Positions 1-6,932 of a stretch of DNA of 9,156 nt are shown here, piece by piece. The stretch lies in assembly GCA_003218785.1 (NCBI GenBank), contig QHOM01000103.1, forward strand, positions 1 through 9,156, read 5' to 3'. This DNA is from Verrucomicrobiota bacterium. GTDB taxonomy: Bacteria; Verrucomicrobiota; Verrucomicrobiia; Chthoniobacterales; UBA10450. The first letter of the stretch is position 1, and every line of letters begins with the position of its first letter. A program made the translations under genes and the position numbers. The notes beneath the pieces are model-generated. The model saw nothing but the letters and a program-made list of their open reading frames with translations, made no database searches and was not told where the DNA came from.

Positions 1-489
1 TCCCCGCAGGATGTCATCGCGATTAACGGCGCGAGCGAATGCTTTGTCTTTCATCTTCTTTTTTACGGCCGCAACATCGACGTCGTGGATGCTTTTCGTA
101 GGACGAACGAGCGCAACGGCGATGACGAAGCTGCTTAGTTCGTCCACGGCGAAGAGAGTTTTCTCAAGCGGCGTTTCACGCGAAACGTTCGTGTAATCCG
201 CATGCGAAAGAATCGCGCGGCAAGTTTCTTCACCCCAGCCGTGCTCGCGCAGCCACGCCACACCCACGAACGGATGCCCTTCGCTTGGGCTATGTTCCAG
301 ATTTGGATGGCGTTCGTAATCCATGTCGTGTAGCAAGCCAACCGCCTCCCACAAGTCCGCATCTGCGCCCCGTAATTGCGCGAAGTAACGCATTGAATCA
401 GCTACCGCGTAGCAATGTTTTCGCAAACTTTCCGATTGAACCCAATCGTGCAGAATGCTTAGCGCGCCAGTAATGAGCGTTTCATTCAT
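1..489 (-). CDS. HD-superfamily hydrolase (COG2316-like), 3' end cut by window edge
   Basis: The minus-strand frame is open from ATG at 489 to the window edge, giving 163 residues without a stop. HD-type metal ligands are visible: H25 (RKHCYAVA), H54-D55 (LLHDMDYE) and D116 (AVDELSSF), with H96 as a further candidate. The C-terminal stretch (ALVRPTKS, then KKKMKDKAFARAVNR) matches what I recall of the COG2316 predicted hydrolases, usually about 180-190 residues, so roughly 20 residues should lie outside the window. The substrate of this family is not established; HD proteins are typically metal-dependent phosphohydrolases. The start lies 9 nt after the stop of the L,D-transpeptidase on the same strand, so the two are probably cotranscribed. 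A GTG codon directly before the ATG is an alternative start, and no strong Shine-Dalgarno is seen. Confidence 0.85.
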   Translation of the reverse strand, partial: MNETLITGALSILHDWVQSESLRKHCYAVADSMRYFAQLRGADADLWEAVGLLHDMDYERHPNLEHSPSEGHPFVGVAWLREHGWGEETCRAILSHADYTNVSRETPLEKTLFAVDELSSFVIAVALVRPTKSIHDVDVAAVKKKMKDKAFARAVNRDDILRG

Positions 490-498
490 CACCGAACT

Positions 499-1596
499 TT
501 AATGAATAGAGACGTTGTCGCCTGGCTTTATTTTTGTCGCGAGCCGGACGACGTCCCAGTTGGCAAGACGAATACAGCCATGGCTGGCGGCGTGGCCAAT
601 CGAATCGGGACTGTTGGTGCCATGAATCCCGATTCCTTTTCTGTTGAGTGCGATCCACATCACCCCAACTGGATTGCGCGGACCGGGTGGAAGCAGATGA
701 AAATTGCCGCTGCGCTTGCCGTGTTGAAGCATTTCCTTGTCGTAACGAAAGGTCGGCATCTTCGTGATGCGAGTTACTTTCCATTCGCCGATGGGCGAGG
801 CTGTATGGGAGGACCCGATGGTGACTGGATACGCAGCGATAAGCTTATCGCCTTGCAGCACCCCAACCATGTTGGTTTTGGTGTCGATTTTCACGACAAC
901 GGGCGGTGCAGCCGGTTCAGTAGTGCTCGACTCTTTGTTTTTAGTCGTGTTTCCGTTTTGCTGCTCCGGTTGATCTTCTATGTCATTTGCTGGCGTCGAA
1001 TCAACATCGCTACCAGGTTTTATGTCTTTCACTGAAGCAAGCTCAAACGGGTCGACATTCGGGACCATGATCTGATCACCAGCCTTGATTGTTTTCATCT
1101 TGCCGGGATTGAGTTGCTCCAGCAAATGGACCTCGCTGTGAAATTTCTCTGCGATAGCTTCGGCGGCGTCGCGATATGGCAGAAATTTTAATTTGGCCTG
1201 TGCAGACACCTTACTGGGCAACGGGCCGACACTTTGGAGGTCCGCTTCCGCCACAGTATAGAGGATGAACACAAGGCCTACGCTGGAGAGATCGAGGCCA
1301 CTGATGTCAGGCGCGATGTTGCCTTTCGACTTGACCTGCGGGGGTGGCTGTTGCGGTTCTTCTCCGCGAGAAATCCGGTAGAGCGCGAGCGCCTTCCATG
1401 TGAAATCACCATAGTGTCCATCGAGCTTGCCGGGACTAAAGTTTGCGCGATCAAGAAAGATCTGCAGACGGACGGCGGCTTCGACGTCGATCTTATTGGT
1501 AGCGCTCTCTCCGCGGGGTTTCTTTCTCGCCGCTGCCGGTAGGATGGCGCTGGAAATTAACGCGGCGACAACTGCGAAGCGAAGAACAGCGTTCAC
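499..1596 (-). CDS. Exported L,D-transpeptidase (YkuD domain) with LysM-like segment
   Basis: This 365-residue protein begins with GTG, directly preceded by an in-frame TGA, so the start cannot lie further upstream. Residues 1-23 form a signal peptide ending in LPAAA. Residues about 38-75 resemble a peptidoglycan-binding-1 domain (LQIFLDRANFSPGKLDGHYG). Residues about 140-180 look like a LysM domain (IAEKFHSEV, NPGKMKTIKAGDQIMVPN). A polar linker (185-230) follows, then the YkuD catalytic domain (232-365) with HGT at 325-327 and SHGCIR at 338-343, making C341 the nucleophile. The family forms 3-3 peptidoglycan cross-links or attaches proteins to the wall in the periplasm. The gene is followed 9 nt later by the HD hydrolase. 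No clear Shine-Dalgarno precedes the GTG. The domain call is secure; the precise reaction is inferred from the family. Confidence 0.92.
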   Translation of the reverse strand: MNAVLRFAVVAALISSAILPAAARKKPRGESATNKIDVEAAVRLQIFLDRANFSPGKLDGHYGDFTWKALALYRISRGEEPQQPPPQVKSKGNIAPDISGLDLSSVGLVFILYTVAEADLQSVGPLPSKVSAQAKLKFLPYRDAAEAIAEKFHSEVHLLEQLNPGKMKTIKAGDQIMVPNVDPFELASVKDIKPGSDVDSTPANDIEDQPEQQNGNTTKNKESSTTEPAAPPVVVKIDTKTNMVGVLQGDKLIAAYPVTIGSSHTASPIGEWKVTRITKMPTFRYDKEMLQHGKRSGNFHLLPPGPRNPVGVMWIALNRKGIGIHGTNSPDSIGHAASHGCIRLANWDVVRLATKIKPGDNVSIH

Positions 1597-1660
1597 TCAA
1601 AGATTGATCGTAGCAGCCATTCAGCCCGGCTGTGGAGGACATCGTCCGTGAACTTTTAAG

Positions 1661-1710
1661 CAAAACGCGCCTTTGCTGTTCCACCTGACAAGGCAGAACA
1701 GAAAGGCGCG
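1661..1710 (-). terminator. Rho-independent terminator of the Thr-rich exported protein gene
   Basis: Arms 1666-1681 and 1696-1710 pair over 15 bp with one bulged G at 1675 and a 14-nt loop. On the minus strand the stem is followed directly by TTTTGCTT. It starts about 30 nt after the stop of the 1743-2072 gene and ends about 65 nt before the L,D-transpeptidase start, so it separates the two transcription units. Confidence 0.75.
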
Positions 1711-1742
1711 ATGGAGACAAACGAGCTTAGCTCTTTTGGCTC

Positions 1743-2072
1743 TTAATCCTCGTCGACGATCACGCGATCAACCATCACATTGTCGCCTGTTCCGACGTAG
1801 TGAACCCGGACTGGGACACCCACTTTAACTCTTGTCCTCACGGTGTCTTCATCCAAGACCTTGCCGCTCCGCGTCACATACGTGACCGTCTTTCCGAAGC
1901 GGTACGTCCGCGGTCCGCTACTTTCCCTGAGTACGATTGCACTCCCCGGAGTGTACTCCGTGATCGTGCCGCTGCCTTCAGTGGTGGTCGTCGTTGTGGT
2001 TGTCTCCGAGACCTGCGCCCATGCAAATGGGGCCACAACTGCCAATGCCATGCTTAAAAGCACTTTTTTCAT
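1743..2072 (-). CDS. Small exported Thr-rich protein of unknown function
   Basis: This 109-residue protein is not recognised as a named family. Residues 1-19 form a clear signal peptide (MKKVLLSMALAVVAPFAWA, cleaved before Q20). A run of eight threonines follows at about 24-31, then a basic and beta-rich segment with alternating V/R/T residues (RTYRFGKTVTYVTRSGKVLD, then VRVHYVGTGDNVMVDRVIVDED) that looks like a small beta-barrel or SH3/OB-type fold. A Shine-Dalgarno (AAAGGGAAATC before ATG) fixes the start, and a rho-independent terminator follows, so it is a single-gene transcription unit. It is divergent from the DUF72 gene across 196 nt. It probably acts in the periplasm or at the envelope; nothing shows a substrate. 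Confidence 0.8.
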   Translation of the reverse strand: MKKVLLSMALAVVAPFAWAQVSETTTTTTTTEGSGTITEYTPGSAIVLRESSGPRTYRFGKTVTYVTRSGKVLDEDTVRTRVKVGVPVRVHYVGTGDNVMVDRVIVDED

Positions 2073-2133
2073 GATTTCCCTTTCTTGTTTATGTTACGAT
2101 GGCAACAAGTCTCCCGTGTTCCGGTCCATTTTG

Positions 2134-2155
2134 GCCGGCGAACAGCCGGCGAACA
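2134..2155. repeat. Perfect 11-nt tandem duplication in a divergent intergenic region
   Basis: The unit GCCGGCGAACA occurs twice head to tail (2134-2144 and 2145-2155), and the first G and C of a third unit follow. It lies in the 196-nt gap between the Thr-rich protein gene and the DUF72 gene, where promoters for both should be. It could be simple slippage or a repeated operator half-site. Confidence 0.6.
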
Positions 2156-2268
2156 GCTTGCCGCCATCTTGAATTCGCATGCGCGTTGTTGGGCGGATGT
2201 CTTGACGAGCTTTTTTACGGCGCTTGCGGAGATCTCTTGCTCTGCGAATCTTGGCCTGAGCGGATCAC

Positions 2269-2967
2269 ATGAAATTCTGGGTCGGCACGTCAGGTTTTCA
2301 GTACACAGAGTGGAAAGGGAATTTTTATCCCGAAGATTTGGCGGCGAGCAAAATGCTGCCATTTTACGCTGAGCGACTTTCAACGACGGAGATCAACTAC
2401 ACGTTCCATCGCATTCCAGCCCCGAAAACGATCGACAATTGGAAAATGCTGACTCCGGGAAATTTTCGTTTTGCGCTGAAAGCACCGCAAAAGATCACGC
2501 ATTGGTCGAAGATGCGCGATTGCGCGGATACGCTCGATTATTTTTGCAAAGTGGTGACTGGTCTCGGCGAGCGACTCGGGCCAGTTTTGTTTCAGCTGCC
2601 GCCCACGTTCAAAAAGGACGCCGACGTTTTGAGTTCGTTCCTTCGCGAACTGCCGTCAATGCGCGCTGCGTTTGAGTTTCGTCACGAATCGTGGTTCGAC
2701 GACGAAATCTTCGGACTGCTCAAGTCGCGGAACATCGCGCTCTGCATCGCTGAGACGGAGAACACGGCGACGCCAACGACCGCGACTGCCGATTACGGTT
2801 ATCTGCGTCTCAGGCGCGAGGATTACGAAAAGATCGACATCGAACGTTGGGCCAAATTGGTTCGCGAGCAAAACAACCGCTGGAGTGACGCTTTCGTGTA
2901 TTTCAAACACGAAGAAGCCGGCATTGGCCCGAAGCTCGCCAAGCAAATGATGGAATTGCTGCAGTAA
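2269..2967 (+). CDS. DUF72 / YecE-like family protein
   Basis: This 232-residue protein carries the features of the DUF72 (YecE) TIM-barrel family: GTSGFQYTEWKGNFYP at residues 6-21, the EINYTFHRIP segment, FRFALKAPQKITH, LGPVLFQLPPTFKKD, and FEFRHESWF near residue 137. The length is typical. The biochemical role of the family is unknown. The start MKFWVGTSGF matches the usual family N-terminus. The Shine-Dalgarno (GAGCGG, about 6 nt before the ATG) is weak. The gene is convergent with the oxidoreductase at 2971-3624, with 3 nt between the stops. No neighbour suggests a pathway. Confidence 0.9.
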   Translation: MKFWVGTSGFQYTEWKGNFYPEDLAASKMLPFYAERLSTTEINYTFHRIPAPKTIDNWKMLTPGNFRFALKAPQKITHWSKMRDCADTLDYFCKVVTGLGERLGPVLFQLPPTFKKDADVLSSFLRELPSMRAAFEFRHESWFDDEIFGLLKSRNIALCIAETENTATPTTATADYGYLRLRREDYEKIDIERWAKLVREQNNRWSDAFVYFKHEEAGIGPKLAKQMMELLQ

Positions 2968-2970
2968 ACG

Positions 2971-3624
2971 TCATTCGTGAATCACGCGGATGTTGAAATG
3001 CGGTGAGCCGACGACACCCCAAAGCCGTAGCCAGAGCGGCAAATACATTTCCGTTCCGCGGGCCGCGGAAATGTCGCCAAGGTCGACAATGTTATCGCGT
3101 TTCCAGCCGAAGTTTCGGGCGATGAACTCCGACACCTTTGCTTTCGCCGCCGTATCGTTGCCGCAGATGAATAGATTATGATCGCCTGGCGCGAGCTCAG
3201 GATTGACCATTATTTTGCAATTCACCGTATTGAGCGCTTTGACGACTTTCGTCTCAAGAAACTCGCGCTGAATCTGTTCGCCGAGTGAGTCGGTGTTACA
3301 AATTGTCAGCGTGGGCGGCTTTTGCGACATATCTAATGGGTTCGCGATATCTATCAAAATTTTGCCGCGCAAATTTGCTTCAGCGGCCTGACGAAGGGCG
3401 GCAATCGAATTTGCGCCATTCGTGCAATTCAAAACCAATTCGCCGAACGCAGCTGCATCCGCGAAAGTGCCGATTTGCGTGCCTTTGCCAGCGGCGCTTT
3501 GCCATTTTTGCGCTGGTTTACTGTCGGCCGTGCGCGATCCCATCATGACTTGATGGCCGACGTTAACGAGTTTTGTGGCAAGCGCATTGCCAACCATTCC
3601 GCTACCGAGGACTGCAATTTTCAT
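2971..3624 (-). CDS. NADP-dependent F420-reductase-like oxidoreductase (COG2085)
   Basis: The 217-residue protein begins MKIAVLGSGMVG, with the Rossmann dinucleotide motif GxGxxG at residues 7-12. GSRT at 29-32, after the second strand, is the pattern that usually selects NADP(H). KILIDIANPLD, VVKALNTVNC and a conserved C-terminal WLRLWG are typical of the family that includes NADPH:F420 reductases and related 'NADP oxidoreductase, coenzyme F420-dependent' proteins. The frame extends 16 residues further upstream (to 3672), but the ATG at 3624 is chosen because GGAG lies about 9 nt before it and because the Rossmann strand begins there. The true substrate is unknown; many bacteria with this family lack F420. 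It is followed by convergent DUF72. Confidence 0.88.
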   Translation of the reverse strand: MKIAVLGSGMVGNALATKLVNVGHQVMMGSRTADSKPAQKWQSAAGKGTQIGTFADAAAFGELVLNCTNGANSIAALRQAAEANLRGKILIDIANPLDMSQKPPTLTICNTDSLGEQIQREFLETKVVKALNTVNCKIMVNPELAPGDHNLFICGNDTAAKAKVSEFIARNFGWKRDNIVDLGDISAARGTEMYLPLWLRLWGVVGSPHFNIRVIHE

Positions 3625-3696
3625 AAGATGTCGCTCCAAGCATTTTGCCGCTGAGGAGAGCAGACAATACAAATTAGCAGGACGGGAACTTTGTTT

Positions 3697-4623
3697 TCAT
3701 TTCAGCCGAAATTTTTGAGCGCGCCACGGCATTACTTCCGCGGTAAAAATGGAATTGTCTTTGTCCACAGCAATCAAGTGCGGATCGAAATGCCTGCCCT
3801 TGTCCGGCGGCGGTCCATCCAAAACGCCGACAATCTTGCCTTCACGGTTGATCTTCAGAATTCGGCCAGCAATTGCGTCAGCCATGTAGATGAAATGATC
3901 AGGCGTAATGAAGAGGCCATACTGGTGGCCTAATTTCCATTCACGGAGATAGCGGCCATTCAGGTCGAAAATCTGGATACGCGCGTTTTCGCGATCGGCC
4001 ACGTAAACCAGATCGTCGTCGATTGCGATTCAGTGCGGAAGATCAAATTGTCCTGGGCCACTGCCTTTCATTCCCCAGGCGAGAAGCAGATTGCCATATT
4101 TGTTGAACTTCAACACTCGCGAATTGCCTTCACCGTCCGTGACGTAGATATTTCGGTCGCGATCAAAGGCAACATCGGTAGGCTGATTGAAGTGAAGGAC
4201 GTCATCTCCCGGTATTCGCATTCGGCCTAACGATAGCAACACGCGACCTTCCGGGCTAACCTTCAGAACAACATGCGCGCCGACGTCCGTCGTCCAGATG
4301 TTGTCCTCGGCATCGACACGTACCATGTGGGCCGTGACAAAAGGATCATCCGCGATGCTGCGGATGAATTTTCCCGATGCATAGAACTCCACCAAGGGAC
4401 GTTTGCCGCGATGAAACACGTAAACATGCCCCTTCGAATCGACCGCTATCCCCGCGACTTCGACGAAATGTTCGCCGGAAGGGAGTTGAAAAAAATCGGG
4501 CACCGCTTCGTAATTGAGTCTTGGAATCACTTCCTCAGAATGACTGGAAGAGACGGGCGCTACGGTCAGCAGCGCAGTTAAGATCGAAAACGAACAAACG
4601 AGGTTACTAAGGCGGTGCTACAT
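3697..4623 (-). pseudogene. Broken exported NHL six-bladed beta-propeller (peptidyl-hydroxyglycine lyase-like)
   Basis: One continuous minus-strand frame from ATG 4623 to TGA 3697-3699 would encode 308 residues, but it holds two in-frame stops. Codon 2 is TAG (4618-4620) and codon 198 is TGA (4030-4032). Behind the first stop the frame encodes a signal peptide (RLSNLVCSFSILTALLTVAP). NHL repeats follow on both sides of the second stop (VAGIAVDSKGHVYV, PTDVAFDRDRNIYVTDG, then after the stop IAIDDDLVYVADRENARIQI and GLFITPDHFIYMAD). The TGA stands where the family has the Gly of LPHGIAID, so GGA to TGA explains it; the TAG could come from CAG. Intact relatives are annotated as peptidyl-alpha-hydroxyglycine alpha-amidating-lyase-like secreted proteins. 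No frameshift is seen, so decay is recent, or these are sequencing errors. Internal GTG starts at 4530 and 4002 would give parts lacking the signal peptide. Confidence 0.8.
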
Positions 4624-4724
4624 GCCGATGGTTTACCGAGCGCTGTTTAGGATCGCAATTTCAAAACTTTCGCGGTTTTGCATTCCAGCCGAAAGCTCTG
4701 CTAGTTTCAATTCCCGCGAAACCC

Positions 4725-5423
4725 ATGGAAGATCTCGCAGCAAATCTCGAACGCGTTCGTGAGCAAATCGCGCGGGCCGCGACGAAGGTTGGACGCGACG
4801 TCGACGAAATCGAACTTGTCGCGATCTCGAAGACACATCCCGCCGAGAGAGTACGCGAGGCTCACGAGGGCGGGCAGTCATTATTTGGCGAAAGTCGTGT
4901 TCAGGAAGCACGGGTGAAGATTCCAGAATTGCCGTCCGCAATTCGCTGGCATTTCGTCGGTCATCTCCAGAAAAACAAGATCCGCCACGCGCTTCCGCTG
5001 TTCGAAATGATTCACAGCGTGGATTCGCTCGTGCTGGCGCAAGAGATAAATCGCATCGCCGAGGAAGAAGGACTGCATCCACGTGTCCTCTTGGAAGTGA
5101 ACGTGGCGGGTGAGGGGAGTAAATTCGGATTCAAACCGGAAACTCTGCGCGCAGAAATGGAATTGCTGCTCGCGCTTCCGCGTCTCACAATCGAAGGACT
5201 GATGACGATCCCACCGCTCGCGGAGGAAGCAGAAGCATCGCGGAAATTCTTTGTGCGACTGCGCGATCTGCGTGACGCGCTCGAAAAGCAATTTGATGTA
5301 ACGCTTCCCCATCTTTCGATGGGTATGACGAATGATTTCCCGGTCGCGGTCGAGGAGGGCGCGACGCTGGTGCGCGTCGGCACGGCGATTTTTGGCGAAC
5401 GCATGCGGCCAAAACGTGGATGA
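4725..5423 (+). CDS. yggS: YggS/PLPBP family pyridoxal phosphate homeostasis protein
   Basis: This 232-residue protein has the full YggS signature. The PLP-lysine is K36 in LVAISKTHP, followed by FGESRVQEA, WHFVGHLQKNK, HSVDS, VLLEVNVAGEGSKFGF, GLMTIPP, and the C-terminal block LSMGMTNDFPVAVEEGATLVRVGTAIFG that binds the PLP phosphate. It is a single-domain alanine-racemase-like TIM barrel in the cytosol that buffers PLP and affects amino-acid and B6 metabolism; no catalytic activity is established. The MEDLAANLERV start is typical, although no good Shine-Dalgarno is seen. The DUF971 gene follows after 6 nt, a probable two-gene operon. The gene is divergent from the propeller pseudogene across 101 nt. 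Confidence 0.95.
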   Translation: MEDLAANLERVREQIARAATKVGRDVDEIELVAISKTHPAERVREAHEGGQSLFGESRVQEARVKIPELPSAIRWHFVGHLQKNKIRHALPLFEMIHSVDSLVLAQEINRIAEEEGLHPRVLLEVNVAGEGSKFGFKPETLRAEMELLLALPRLTIEGLMTIPPLAEEAEASRKFFVRLRDLRDALEKQFDVTLPHLSMGMTNDFPVAVEEGATLVRVGTAIFGERMRPKRG

Positions 5424-5429
5424 GACATC

Positions 5430-5738
5430 ATGCGTTTGGAGCCTAACAACATCCAACAAATCGGAGACGAGCTCGCCATTGCGTGGAACAACGGCACCGA
5501 ATCGTTTTTGAAACTCGAAATGTTGCGTCGCGCGTGTCCGTGCGCAGCGTGTGGTGGTGAACCGGATGTGCTGGGCAGCGTCTCGCGTCCACACGTGACT
5601 TACACCGACAGAAGTTTTCAGCTTATCGGGTTCGATCTGGTGGGCGGTTACGCTTTGCAGCCGCGCTGGCAGGATGGTCACAGCACCGGTATTTACAGCT
5701 TTACTTACCTGCGACGCTTGGGCCAAGCTTCGGAATGA
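5430..5738 (+). CDS. DUF971 family protein (gamma-butyrobetaine-hydroxylase N-terminal-like)
   Basis: This 102-residue protein is a stand-alone DUF971 domain, the module also found at the N-terminus of gamma-butyrobetaine hydroxylases and fused to some ApbC/Mrp ATPases. The cluster C36-P-C38-A-A-C41 (RRACPCAACGGE) fits a metal-binding site, followed by the conserved pattern YALQPRWQDGHSTGIYSFTYLR. It starts 6 nt after yggS and is probably translated with it. A role in Fe-S or metal handling is suggested by the fusions known in the family, not shown here. Length and start are typical. Confidence 0.9.
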   Translation: MRLEPNNIQQIGDELAIAWNNGTESFLKLEMLRRACPCAACGGEPDVLGSVSRPHVTYTDRSFQLIGFDLVGGYALQPRWQDGHSTGIYSFTYLRRLGQASE

Positions 5739-5876
5739 AAGGCGTGCGATAGGCTTGGAATCTCATGAGCTGGATGGCAAAGATCGCGATCGTTCTCCTC
5801 TGCTTTTCATTGTGCGGAGCCGGCACTTTCCTTGTCTCGACTGCGAACGAAAAAAGTGAGCTGCAAAAAACGAACG

Positions 5877-6821
5877 CTATAATGCGGGCAGCGGAATCGT
5901 CACGCGCAAGAGACTTGTTTGCGCGCCAAGCGGTTTTAGTTGTCGATCCTGCAACTGAGCCGGGACGAGAAAAAATTCTCCCGGAGCAAGATCGACATCG
6001 GCGCACCGGATCGAGCTGCTCAGGCAGCAAACAATCGCAAACTGACCGCGCGGCGCGACTTCGCGTGGCGAATCGAGAGTCCATTTTTGAATTTCGAACA
6101 GTGCACTTTTTAGCAGCAACTCGCCTTCTGGCCGGAGCAATTGCGGCTTGCAATCGCTGAAGTCGATGCACTCGAGCGCTTGATCGACGTGCAACTGCCG
6201 CGGCTTACCTTGCTCGTCGACGTGGTCCCAATCGTAAACGCGATACGTGGTGTCACTGTTTTGCTGGATCTCGACGAGAAGATTGCCCGCACCAACCGCA
6301 TGAAGCCGACCAGCAGGAAGAAACATTGCGTCGCCGGCCTCGACCGGAATTATGTGGACGTGCTCCGCGACTGTTCTTGACTTCAGCGCTTCTTCGAATT
6401 GGTGGACCGTCATCCTCTCCTTTAATCCAACAAAGAGTTCGGAGTCCCGATCAGCGGCCGCTACGTACCAAAACTCCGTTTTTGGCTCGCCCTCTAGTTT
6501 CGCGGCGACTCTTTCAGGCGGGTGCACCTGTAACGAAAGTTTCTCATGTGCATCCAGAAGTTTGATCAATAATGGAAAACGCGGCGCGTCGGGAGCATTT
6601 CCGAAAATCTCTTGTCGATATTGAACCCAAAGTTCGTGCAGTGTTTTGCCGCGCAGCGGGCCATCGCGCACGATGCTCTGTGCTTCGGGACGATCGACTA
6701 TTTCCCATGATTCGCCGATATGCATTCCGGCAGGCAATGATTTGCCAAATTGCGTTTCGAGTCGTCGCCCGCCCCAGATGCGCTCCAAGAAAATGGGTTG
6801 GAAGGTGAGGGGAGATTTCAT
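5877..6821 (-). CDS. manA: Mannose-6-phosphate isomerase, type I, short form
   Basis: This 314-residue cupin enzyme interconverts fructose-6-phosphate and mannose-6-phosphate, feeding GDP-mannose and glycan synthesis in the cytosol. The zinc ligands of the family are visible: Q98 and H100 (KLSLQVHPP), E116 (KTEFWYV) and H174 (LPAGRLHAVG). The N-terminus FQPIFLERIWGGRRLE and the block LVEIQQNSDTTYRVYDWDH are characteristic. The length fits the short Bacillus-type enzyme rather than the 390-residue E. coli type. No Shine-Dalgarno precedes the ATG; the 5' leader is instead a heptamer-repeat tract. It is divergent from vanZ and convergent with the DUF971 gene. Confidence 0.93.
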   Translation of the reverse strand: MKSPLTFQPIFLERIWGGRRLETQFGKSLPAGMHIGESWEIVDRPEAQSIVRDGPLRGKTLHELWVQYRQEIFGNAPDAPRFPLLIKLLDAHEKLSLQVHPPERVAAKLEGEPKTEFWYVAAADRDSELFVGLKERMTVHQFEEALKSRTVAEHVHIIPVEAGDAMFLPAGRLHAVGAGNLLVEIQQNSDTTYRVYDWDHVDEQGKPRQLHVDQALECIDFSDCKPQLLRPEGELLLKSALFEIQKWTLDSPREVAPRGQFAIVCCLSSSIRCADVDLAPGEFFLVPAQLQDRQLKPLGAQTSLLRVTIPLPAL

Positions 6822-6824
6822 TTT

Positions 6825-6852
6825 GGATTGGAGATTGTAGATTGCAGATTGG
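6825..6852. repeat. Heptamer repeat tract A, just upstream of manA
   Basis: Four units with an exact 7-nt period read GGATTGG, AGATTGT, AGATTGC, AGATTGG on the plus strand. The tract begins 3 nt before the manA start codon, where a ribosome binding site would be expected. The unit is shared with tracts B-E. Confidence 0.75.
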
Positions 6853-6870
6853 CCAATGCAAAAGTTGTAC

Positions 6871-6889
6871 GGCGTTTCTGCGGAACGCC
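6871..6889. other. Small hairpin between divergent manA and vanZ
   Basis: GGCGTT (6871-6876) and AACGCC (6884-6889) are a perfect 6-bp inverted repeat with a 7-nt loop. On the plus strand it is followed by TTTATAAAT. It lies between two divergent starts, so a terminator role is unlikely; an operator, a leader structure or a dispersed palindromic repeat is possible. Confidence 0.4.
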
Positions 6890-6932
6890 TTTATAAATGT
6901 GGCGCCTGGCACAGACGCCCTTCAAGCGCACA

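Noticed and set aside
502..1035. Plus-strand open frame (177 codons) inside the L,D-transpeptidase
   Set aside because: It is the shadow of the YkuD catalytic region on the opposite strand, which has conserved catalytic residues.
2069..2383. Minus-strand open frame across the intergenic region and the DUF72 start
   Set aside because: It overlaps the DUF72 N-terminus, includes the 11-nt tandem repeat and resembles no family.
3625..3672. Upstream extension of the oxidoreductase to ATG 3672
   Set aside because: The Rossmann strand begins at ATG 3624, which also has GGAG at suitable distance; the extra 16 residues are not conserved-looking.
4881..5726. Long minus-strand open frame (281 codons) opposite yggS and the DUF971 gene
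   Set aside because: It is antisense to two well-recognised genes, has low-complexity His/Arg/Phe-rich composition and no recognisable domain.
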